Assembly (NCBI GenBank): GCA_019694435.1
Contig: JAIBBZ010000025.1
Span: 19,640-83,639 of the forward strand
DNA from: Pirellulales bacterium
GTDB taxonomy: Bacteria > Planctomycetota > Planctomycetia > Pirellulales > JAEUIK01
Reading direction: 5' to 3'
Length of the DNA: 64,000 nt
How positions within the stretch are numbered: the first letter of the stretch is position 1; the number at the start of each line of letters is the position of its first letter. Both the position numbers and the translations under genes were made by a program. Shown piece by piece: positions 54,017 through 62,300 of this stretch. Under the pieces are notes generated by a model, which saw only the letters and a program-made list of their open reading frames with translations, made no database searches and was not told where the DNA came from.

Positions 54017-55347
54017 CGGCAAGCGTCCTCGACGCGCTCGAAGACCTCGTCCAGGTCGTCGGCCGTGTGGGCCGTGGAAAGATACATCGGCTCGAACAGG
54101 TTCGGGTGGAAATACACCCCCGCGCGCTGCAAGGCGTGCTGAAACTCAATGTACTTCTCGAAGTCCGCGTGCTGGCGCACCTCGCGATACGTCGTCAAAG
54201 GTTCGCGCCGTCCCGTGGTCAAGAACAGCGACAACATCGGGCCCACGTGCTGCATCACGTGGGGTACGTTGTGGCGCGTCATGATCTCGCCCAGGCCCGC
54301 GGCCAGGCGATCGGCCTGGGCATGCAAGTGACCGTAGATCTGTTCGCCGTGTTCGGTGATTTCGTCGAGCATGGCTTCGGCGGCCGCCATGACGGCCGCG
54401 TTGCCTGAATAGACGCCACCGTGAAACATCCGCGCCGCAGCGATGTGCGACATGATTTCGGCCGACGCCCCGAACGCCGCCACTGGAAACCCGCCGCCAA
54501 GCGCCTTGGAAACGATCGTGATATCGGGCGTCACGCCGTAGAGTTGTTGTGCGCCCCCCGCGGCCACGCGCAGCCCCGTGATCACCTCGTCGAAGATCAA
54601 CAAGGCGCCGTCTTCGTGCGCCAGGCGTTTCGCCTCGGCCAGAAAACCAGGCTGCGCCTCGAGCACGCCGCTGTTGCCCGCGATCGGCTCCATGATGACG
54701 GCCGCGACCTGTCCGCGGTGCTGCGCCAAGCAACGTTCCAGCAGTTCGGCGTCGTTCCACTCGACCGTGATCAAATCGTGCGGCGCGCCGTTCATGCCGA
54801 TGGTGCCGGGTAAGGCAGGGCCCATGCGATCGGCGGGGAGTTGATCGAGAGGCGCATGGTAGCGATGAAAGACCGCATCACTCCAGCCGTGGTAATGGCC
54901 TTCGAAGGCGATGATCTTGCTCCGGCCCGTATGGGCCCGCGCCAAGCGCGTCGCCGAGGCCACGGCCTCGGTGCCCGTGCTGGAAAACCGCACCAGCTCC
55001 ATCATCGGAAACAGCGCTTTGAGCTTTTCTGCGGTGCGGATGCTGATTTCCGTCGGAAAACCGAGTTGACTGCCGCTCTTGTGGATTTGAAAACTGACGG
55101 CGTCGAGGATTTTTTCCGGCCGGTGCCCGAACAAGAGGGGCCCGTAGGCCATGTTCAGGTCGATGTATTCGCGCCCTTCGATGTCCCATACCCGCGCGCC
55201 TTCGCCCCGGTCGGCAATCAGGGGGAGGTGATACGAAAGAACCCGCATCGTGCTGTTGTCGCCGCCGGCAATCGTGGCCTTGGCTCGGGCAAGGACCTCG
55301 CTATTGCGGTCGCGGGTTTGCTGCGTTTTCTTGGGGATCGTAGCCAT
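53998..55347 (-). CDS. Class III aminotransferase, glutamate-1-semialdehyde aminomutase-like
   Basis: A 449-residue PLP enzyme from ATG 55347. Landmarks are FSSTGTEAVASATRLARA at 121-138, EGHYHGWSD at 149-157, LLIFDEVITGLR with D253, and the Schiff-base K281 in IVSKALGGGFP, all typical of GSA-AM/class III aminotransferases. The N-terminal region (RVLSYHLPLIADRGEGARVWD) also fits. Genome-wide HemL normally sits in haem gene clusters; here it starts a co-transcribed unit with the adenylating enzyme and MBL hydrolase, so it more likely aminates an aldehyde made in this lipid cluster, for example by the acyl reductase. The frame open to 55623 lacks family features. Confidence 0.85.
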   Translation of the reverse strand: MATIPKKTQQTRDRNSEVLARAKATIAGGDNSTMRVLSYHLPLIADRGEGARVWDIEGREYIDLNMAYGPLLFGHRPEKILDAVSFQIHKSGSQLGFPTEISIRTAEKLKALFPMMELVRFSSTGTEAVASATRLARAHTGRSKIIAFEGHYHGWSDAVFHRYHAPLDQLPADRMGPALPGTIGMNGAPHDLITVEWNDAELLERCLAQHRGQVAAVIMEPIAGNSGVLEAQPGFLAEAKRLAHEDGALLIFDEVITGLRVAAGGAQQLYGVTPDITIVSKALGGGFPVAAFGASAEIMSHIAAARMFHGGVYSGNAAVMAAAEAMLDEITEHGEQIYGHLHAQADRLAAGLGEIMTRHNVPHVMQHVGPMLSLFLTTGRREPLTTYREVRQHADFEKYIEFQHALQRAGVYFHPNLFEPMYLSTAHTADDLDEVFERVEDACRCLWPR

Positions 55348-55747
55348 AGGCGGGGCTTCTGACTCGGAGGGAACTACTCGGAGGAACCGACGGCACATCG
55401 CCTGTCCGGACATGCAAAGTCGTTCCAGACCACCCATTTTAATCAGAGACAATGGTGGTTGGGAGATGTTGGGCTGTTTGGGGTTCAAGGCAAAAAGGGT
55501 GTGCTTGTCGCGCATCTTTGCGAGGCAAGTTTGCGGAGTAGTGCGATGCCGGCAGCGTCGGCCGACCGCTTGGCAAGCGCCCCCCCCCGACCCGATGACT
55601 AAGCAATTAGGAATCTTGGGCATACCGGGAAAAATCCCTCTTCCCCGTGGGTGGTGGGGTCACCGGAGCAAGCCGGGCCTGGGGACGAGGTCCGATTCGT
55701 GAGTTGCCACTCCATGCGACGACCCCGATCGGGCCACCCTCCCGAAC
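55348..55747. other. 400-bp intergenic region at the right border of the lipid cluster
   Basis: Upstream of the aminotransferase unit and downstream of the flavoprotein gene, both on the minus strand. A hairpin-forming inverted repeat CCACC(C)ATT / AATGGTGG lies at about 55429-55458, in what would be the leader or promoter of the aminotransferase unit. A run of nine or more C's is at about 55580. No gene or clear promoter boxes recognised. Confidence 0.4.
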
Positions 55748-57016
55748 TTAAGCATGGCTGCCGGCCAGCCACCCTGTACTCCAGGCCGCTTGGAAGTTGT
55801 AGCCGCCGATGGGGCCATCCAGGTCGAGGACTTCGCCGGCAAAATAGAGCCCTGGCTGCAACTTGCTCTGCATCGTCTTGGAATCGACCTCATCGAGCGA
55901 CACGCCGCCTGCCGTGACTTCGGCCTTCTTGAAGCCCAGCGTGCCCTCGAGCGGCACAACCAGCCGTTTGAGCGTGGCAGCCAATCGACCGCGTTCTGGC
56001 TTGGCAAGCTCGGCCCCTCGGCGTTCGGGGGGGATTTGAGCGATCCGCAGGACTTCGTCCGCAAGCCGGTGCGGAATCCACGTCGCCAGGATCACCCCCA
56101 CCGTTCGCTTGCCGGCCGCAGCGGCCTGGAGGCGAAGTTCTTCGGACAAGACATCTTCTCGGCGGTCTGGAAGCAAGTCGATTTCAGCAACCAGTCTCGT
56201 CGGATGGGGATGCCTGGAAACGACCCGGCTGACATCGAGCGCCGCAGGGCCCGTCAGGCCGAAGTGCGCGAACAGCAGCGAGCTGCGCCGTTCGGCCAAA
56301 GTGCGATCGCCTTCGCGTATCCGCAGCCACACGTCGGGCAGGGTAATGCCGCGCAGCGACGCGACCCAGGGCTGCCGAGTGGTCAGCGGAACCAGCGCCG
56401 GGCAAGTGGGGACGATCGTGTGCCCAAATCCCCGGGCGAGGGGATATCCATCGCCGGTCGTCCCCGACCCCGGATAGGAACGTCCTCCCGTGGTAACCAC
56501 GACACTTGTCGCGATCAGCGTACGGCGGCTCGTGGTGAGCAGGAAGCCATGCGCGTCGGCGGCAAGCGATTGACACGGCTCCTCGAGCGCAAGCACGGCG
56601 CCGCTGCGCCGCAGCCGGTCGAGCAAGGCCCCCAGCACGTCGGCGGCACGATCGCTATCTGGAAAGACCTTGCCGGTCGTTTCGACCTTGGTTTTCACGC
56701 CTTCGGCTTCGAACAGAGCGATCGTCGACTGCACGCTGAGCGCCGCGAGCGCGGAATGCAGGAATTTTCCCGACGCGCCGTAGGCCCGCACGATTCCGCG
56801 ATTGTCCGTGGCTTGCGTGATGTTGCAGCGCGTGCCGCCCGACATCAGGATCTTGATGCCAGGCCGCTTGTTTTTCTCGAGCAAGATCGTGCGCCGGCCG
56901 CGCTCGGCCGCGCGGAGTGCAGCGACCAGTCCGGCTGCGCCGGCGCCAAGGACGGCCACATCCCACTCATCGCTCGCCGAATCGGTGCGCGCATTTTCGA
57001 GAGATGGGTTGTTCAT
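55748..57016 (-). CDS. BaiN/HI0933-like NAD(P)/FAD-dependent oxidoreductase
   Basis: A 422-residue flavoprotein. The FAD-binding Rossmann motif VLGAGAAGLVAALRAAERG starts near 23, followed by KNKRPGIKILMSGGTRCNIT, a signature of the HI0933/BaiN family. VVVTTGGRSYPGSGTTGDGY and the C-terminal PLEGTLGFKKAEVTAGGVSLDEVD, LYFAGEVLDLDGPIGGYN are also diagnostic. Some members reduce flavins or bile-acid intermediates; most are uncharacterised. It is separated by 400 bp from the lipid cluster and has its own start (ATG 57016), so co-function with it is not assumed. Confidence 0.9.
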   Translation of the reverse strand: MNNPSLENARTDSASDEWDVAVLGAGAAGLVAALRAAERGRRTILLEKNKRPGIKILMSGGTRCNITQATDNRGIVRAYGASGKFLHSALAALSVQSTIALFEAEGVKTKVETTGKVFPDSDRAADVLGALLDRLRRSGAVLALEEPCQSLAADAHGFLLTTSRRTLIATSVVVTTGGRSYPGSGTTGDGYPLARGFGHTIVPTCPALVPLTTRQPWVASLRGITLPDVWLRIREGDRTLAERRSSLLFAHFGLTGPAALDVSRVVSRHPHPTRLVAEIDLLPDRREDVLSEELRLQAAAAGKRTVGVILATWIPHRLADEVLRIAQIPPERRGAELAKPERGRLAATLKRLVVPLEGTLGFKKAEVTAGGVSLDEVDSKTMQSKLQPGLYFAGEVLDLDGPIGGYNFQAAWSTGWLAGSHA

Positions 57017-57328
57017 TGACCGGTCGGTGCGAAGTGAGTTGTGCTAGCAGTTGTGCGCACGAGCGCGCGATTGTGCCGGTGGTAACGGTTGTAGTGCTGG
57101 CATCGCATTTTTGTTGACACGTTTGTTGACCCTAGCCACAATCGAACGAGTGGATGGAATTGTGACTCGCTGGCCCATCGGCCGGTGATCCTTCTGGGAA
57201 AGCTCGTGAAGGCAACAAGGCACTCGCCTCGTTCTTGTTCTCTCTAAGCCTTCACCCCTCAACATCTCTGCCGCCGGGCCTTCGCGTTGCGCCCGTGCTG
57301 GCAGCCATGCTGCCCACAAGGAATCACC
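57017..57328. promoter_or_regulatory. Divergent intergenic region with a candidate plus-strand promoter
   Basis: A 312-bp gap between the flavoprotein (minus) and the PEP-CTERM protein (plus). TTGACA at 57114-57119, a 17-bp spacer and CACAAT at 57137-57142 (four of six -10 matches) could drive the plus-strand gene, leaving a leader of about 180 nt. A ribosome site AAGGAA precedes the GTG start at 57329. The long leader makes the promoter assignment uncertain. Confidence 0.45.
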
Positions 57329-58024
57329 GTGAGATACTCCACCGTACTGTCTGGCATTCTCGTTTGCAGCCTGCTTGCCCTTCCGGCGTCGAACGCCGGG
57401 GCCACCGTCGTCAGAAACCTGGCGACGGGCATCGACGACGTCACTTCGTTGAAGATCGCGAACCTTGCGCCCGACGGGCAGTGGATTTTTGGCCCCGGTT
57501 CGCAGGCGAGCTTCGTCGGCGTCACGCCGGTGGCGGCGGACGACACGATCAATCCGGTGCTTTGGCTGTCGGATGCGGCGTCGGCGGATTCTCGGTGGAT
57601 CATCCCGTTCGATAAAACGCATAACGACAATGCGGTGCTTGCCGGGACGTACAACTTCGACACCTTGGTCGATTTGACCGGCTTTGACCCGACCACGGCA
57701 TCGATGCGGCAGTTGCGCTACGCCGCAGACAATCGCCTGGAACGCATTCTGGTCAATGGCGTCGAGGTCTGGGCCAATCTTGGCGCTGCCACCGAAGAAT
57801 TCGCGAGCTGGAACAGCCTTCCCGATTTCCTGGGGTTGGGCTTCTTCCAGCCAGGCGTCAACGCGCTCCGCTTCGAGGTCACGAACTTTGCCGTGGACTG
57901 CACGCCCTGCGGCCTGCGCCTCGAGGGCAACATCCAAGCAGTGCCTGAGCCGTCGAGCCTGGTCCTGGCAGGCCTCGGCGTGGCCGGCGTCCTCTCGATG
58001 CGTTGGCAGCGGCGGCGCAGGTGA
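57329..58024 (+). CDS. PEP-CTERM surface protein
   Basis: A 231-residue exported protein from GTG 57329 with AAGGAA upstream (the frame is open from 57287). Signal peptide: TVLSGILVCSLLALPASNAGA. The body is beta-rich; a CTPC pair (residues near 193-196) may be redox-active or form a disulfide. The C-terminus, AVPEPSSLVLAGLGVAGVLSM then RWQRRRR, is a PEP-CTERM signal. No similarity to a functional domain was recognised. It has no neighbour in the same orientation and appears to be a single-gene unit, convergent with the CE15 gene 25 bp away. Confidence 0.85.
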   Translation: MRYSTVLSGILVCSLLALPASNAGATVVRNLATGIDDVTSLKIANLAPDGQWIFGPGSQASFVGVTPVAADDTINPVLWLSDAASADSRWIIPFDKTHNDNAVLAGTYNFDTLVDLTGFDPTTASMRQLRYAADNRLERILVNGVEVWANLGAATEEFASWNSLPDFLGLGFFQPGVNALRFEVTNFAVDCTPCGLRLEGNIQAVPEPSSLVLAGLGVAGVLSMRWQRRRR

Positions 58025-58049
58025 ATAGGGCGGTAATCAGTGGGGCGAA

Positions 58050-59324
58050 TCAGGGGGATCGCCGATCGAAATGACGGTCGGCGAAATCGAGGTACCGCAG
58101 CCAATCGTAGTCGGCCAGCGCGTGTTGACCGCTGCGAATGTGGTAGCCCATCTCGCCGCCGATCGGTTGATTGACCGGCGGCAGCTCGTTGGCCCCCAGA
58201 CCGGTCTTTCCGAGCAGGCGATAGACCGGCTCGGCAGCCTGTACGGCCAGAAACTCGCCGCGCGGATCAGCCCAGGGGTCCTCCTCGGCGCTGGCCACGT
58301 AGACCGGCCGCGGTGCAGAGAGCGCGATCAATTCGTGCTGGTCCACCGGACAAGCGGCTTCGTTGCCGTCGTAACGGCGATAGTTGTCGCAAAACCAGTG
58401 CGGGAACACGCGGTTGATGCGGGCCACGGTCTCGCCGAAATCGCGCCGGCTGAGTGCCGCTCCGCCGCAGCCCGAGTTGTTCGAGATCACGATGGCAAAG
58501 CGCTCGTCTTGCGCGCCCGCCCAAAGCGCTGTCTTGCCCATCCGCGAGTGGCCGACGACGATCGTATGCCGCGCGTCGATTGCCGGATCGGTTTCGAAGT
58601 AGTCTTGTGCCCGGCTCAATCCCCAGGCCCAGGCGGCGATCGCCTTGCCCATGTCGGCCGGACGCTTTGCGCGGTCGTGCTCGAACCAGCCGAGCACCCC
58701 TTTGTCGTAGTGCTCTTTGTCGTCGGCGGCGAAATCGGCCGCCGTCAGCGTTGCGACGCCGTAGCCGCGCGCGAGAATCGTCTCGATGATCTTGGAGCCG
58801 GGCAGGTTTCGGAAACCGGCCATCGCGAGCCCGGCCTCTCGGTCTTTGTCCGGCTGCTCCTTCGAGGAGACCACCTTGGCGGCCGCCGGATACGCGGCAT
58901 CGCGATCAAACAGATGCATGCCAACAAACACCGGCACCGGCACCGTCTGCCCGCGAGGCAAGTAGCACTCGATCGTCAATTGCGGCTGATCGGTGGCCGG
59001 ATCGAACCGCGCCACGATGCGTTTGCGAAGGGCCAGGCCTCCGAGGGCTTGCTCGTCGGTCTGGATGACCTCAAATCGCTCGCCAGGCGGACGGCCGGGC
59101 AGGCGCCCATAGACGTGCTCCTCGAACAATCGCAAGAGCTCCGGGCGGCGGTGCATGCGCCAGGACTGCGCATCGGTGACACGGGTGCCGTCCTCGCACA
59201 ACAGCGGGTCGGGCAGCGTGTACGGCGCCACGCGGCTTTCGTCGTAGTTGATGGGCTCGTCCGCGGACGCGAACGACACGCAGATCAGCGCCACGAACAA
59301 ACCGGCCAGCAGGTAATGCAACAT
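58050..59324 (-). CDS. CE15 glucuronoyl esterase-like alpha/beta hydrolase, secreted
   Basis: A 424-residue protein from the ATG at 59324 with signal LLAGLFVALICVSFASA. The catalytic serine is in GHSRMGKTALWAGAQDERFA near residue 265, the bacterial CE15 version of the nucleophile motif; the block SNNSGCGGAALSRRDFGE and FPHWFCDNYRRYDGNE, then PVDQHELIALSAPRPVYV, contain the other family landmarks, with the catalytic His in the DQHE segment. These enzymes cleave the ester between 4-O-methylglucuronate of xylan and lignin. Convergent with the PEP-CTERM gene, and 31 bp after the PVC-type protein gene, probably co-transcribed with it. Confidence 0.85.
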   Translation of the reverse strand: MLHYLLAGLFVALICVSFASADEPINYDESRVAPYTLPDPLLCEDGTRVTDAQSWRMHRRPELLRLFEEHVYGRLPGRPPGERFEVIQTDEQALGGLALRKRIVARFDPATDQPQLTIECYLPRGQTVPVPVFVGMHLFDRDAAYPAAAKVVSSKEQPDKDREAGLAMAGFRNLPGSKIIETILARGYGVATLTAADFAADDKEHYDKGVLGWFEHDRAKRPADMGKAIAAWAWGLSRAQDYFETDPAIDARHTIVVGHSRMGKTALWAGAQDERFAIVISNNSGCGGAALSRRDFGETVARINRVFPHWFCDNYRRYDGNEAACPVDQHELIALSAPRPVYVASAEEDPWADPRGEFLAVQAAEPVYRLLGKTGLGANELPPVNQPIGGEMGYHIRSGQHALADYDWLRYLDFADRHFDRRSP

Positions 59325-59355
59325 CGGGGGTGCGGCCTCCACGCGAATTCAGCGA

Positions 59356-62300
59356 TTAGGGAGCAAACGGATCATGGGCGACTTGTCCGGCTCGGTAGGC
59401 GTCGGCCAGCGGCTGCATCTCGCGGCGCAGCCGTTCATCCGGAGCGAGCCACGTGATTCTTTGCGGGTACACGAGCATGGCAATCGTGGATAAGTCGAAC
59501 TGCTCGAGCAAGCCAAACGCGAACAACTCGACCTGATCGTCGACCGGCGAATTCTGTTCGATCAACTGTTTGAGTGAAGCCAGGGCGCCGTGCAGGCGCA
59601 GGCCGTCGAATACCCGTGTTTCGACTGCCGCGGCTACGAGCGCAGCGGCACATGTGCGAGGACCGTCGGCCGCAATGGTCAATTTTCGCCCCGTAGCCTC
59701 CGCATACCAGCGCCCCACGGCGACGAGTTGCGCGGCCTGGATGCCGAGCGGACGCTCGCCGACTCCCATGGCAAGCAAGGCGAACAGGTAGCCAGGATCG
59801 GAACCGACGATCTGCGACTCGCCACAGAACAAGGGATCGATCGCCAGGACGCGCCGGCCCTGGCTCAGGAATTCACCGATCGTCTCTGCCTGCGCTGCGC
59901 GGCCGGCATCAGCGATGACGAGCACGGCGGATGCGTTGCCAGCGTGCTTGGGCACAAACTCGACGGCGGGCAGCGTCCACGCATCGGCGAGCCGCAGACG
60001 GCGCATGACGACTCGACACTCGGCCGCGTCGTTGACCAGCTCGATGGTTGCCTGCGCATCGTAGCTAGGGATGCGCAATAAGCGGACCAACTGTTCGCAC
60101 TGCGCGGTTTGCCAGCCGGGGTCCGGAGGCACCGCCGATTGCTGGCAGGGCAAGTCGCGGGCAAGTTGTACCGCGAGTTGATTGAAATCGACGTTGTCTT
60201 CCGGCAAGGAAACTTTCAACGCTTCGCTCGGCCGGATCTCGGCCGACACGTCGATCTCGCCAGGCGCGGCCGCGGCACCTGACAGCCCGAACGAACGGGC
60301 GAGGAAGCCGTACAGCGCCTCGCGGTTCTCGCGCTCATAATTGTGCGTGCCGGGAACCACGTTGACGTGCGTCCGTAGATGGTCCTCGGCGCCAAGCAGG
60401 GCGAAGACGCCATGCGCGGCATCGCGCACCGGTGCCAGCACCTGGGCTGGGCGAAAACAGCAATCGTCGTCCGCGTTGTAGGTCAGCAGCGTCCATCGCC
60501 CCGAGCGCAGGGCCGCCAGGTGCGTGAAATCGGCAAGGGCAGCCAGATCCGAAGGCACATGTTCCGAGTCGCCCAGATCGTTCGACCACAGGGCCGTGCG
60601 CTGGCTGCAGAATCCGGCCACAGGCGCGGCGGCGGCGACACGTTCGTCCAGCCCCATGAGGAAGGCCGTTTGCAGCCCGCCTCCGGAGAGCCCTGTGACG
60701 GCGATCTGCGCGGCGTTGACCTGGGGATGGTGCTCGAGCAAATCGAGTGCGCGGGTCATGGCCAGAAAGAACGGGGCAAACCCCGATGAGCCGCACAAGT
60801 CGACTTGATTGAGCCGGCTGTGCGTGAATCCTGGCTGGCGCAATTGCCCCATCCCGAACCACTCGACATTCAAGGCGATCATGCCGCGCAGCGCCAGGTT
60901 GACGCAGCGCGCCTGTTTGAAATCACAGTTCATGCCCTCGGACTCGTGTCCGTTCAGATTGAGCACGGCGGGCACAGGCGCGGAGATGTGCGCCGGCGCA
61001 TACAGCAGGGCAGGGATCCACATGCCGGGCAACACTTCGAACCTCAGGCGCGTGACCGAGTACGGCAGCTTGCCCGGTTGTGTGTCCAGGAGCTCGACCT
61101 TCGCGGCCGCATCGCGCCATTCGGCCGCGCGGCCGCGAAAGACAATCTCGCGCAAGACGCGTTGGCGCAGGTCCGCGGCATATGTTCGCCATGCGTCGGC
61201 CGAGTCGAAGGGCGGCAATTGAGCCACGCGCGGCTCGAGAAAGGCCCGTGCCTCGGCCAGGGGCTCGCCCGGTGCAAGCAATTCGGTGCCCAGGGCGGTC
61301 GCGACGAGTTGCCGCGCCTCGACGGTGATGCCCGCGCCGGTGTTTGCGCCCTCGTCCGGCGCCGCGGGAGGCGTCAAACCAGGCTCGGTGCCGATGTCGT
61401 ACAGCTCGGCCTGCAAGAATGCGAGCAAGTCGGCCATCGATTGCTTGTCGACTGTCCGTTCGAAGCCCTCAGGCATCAGCGATTTGCCCGTGCTCGAAAG
61501 CTGCTCGACGTCGGCCTTGAGGATCGACTCTTGTTGGCCTTGATCGCGCCGTAGCGTGAGGCTCGTCGGCGTGTCGGCGTCGACGATGCCGGCGTACGTG
61601 CGACCGTCGGTGGTGATGACTACTTGTTGGACAAATTGCGGCTGCACGTCGCGATTCGGGTCGAGGATCGCAACCAGCAGTGCTTCGGGCGTGCGATTGC
61701 GGGTGAGCGCCAGGTTCGGACCCACCTGATGCCCGCGATTTCCCAGCCGATGGCAGGCCTGGCATTCGCGCTGGTAGATCGTCTCGCCGCGCATCGCGTC
61801 GCCAGCCAACTCGAGCGACGACCGATAATCGGCGATCACGGATTCGCGGCCAGCGAATTGTGCGGCCAGCAGTCGTCGGGCCCGGTCGGCCAAGGCGGCG
61901 TCGGCATGATGCTCCAAGGCAGTCCGCGCTGCTGCGCCGAGGACGATCGAAGGCAACTCGCCGCGCTCCAGCGCATCGAACAGCGCCTCGATCCCGGGTC
62001 GTGTCGACAGCAGGGTCGCGACGATGGCCGCCTGGTTGTTGGGCGGCACGTTGGGCCAGGCAGAGATCAGTGCCGCCGCGACCTCAGGATCGGCATCGCC
62101 CAGCAGGGTCTCGATGGCCGCTAGTCGCAGCTCGTCAGGTGCGGTGTTCGACACCAAGGCAACCAGCAAGGGTCGCGCAGCCGCGCGGTCGTCGCCTGCA
62201 AGCAGTTGCATGGCGTTGCGCCGCTCGCCCAACGAGCGAACTTCACTGGCTACCGTGTCGCGCGCTGCGGCCAGCTGGCGCGCGAGAAACTCCTGTGCCT

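Noticed and set aside
58071..59456. 461-codon plus-strand frame antisense to the CE15 gene
   Set aside because: CE15 catalytic motifs on the minus strand are unambiguous.
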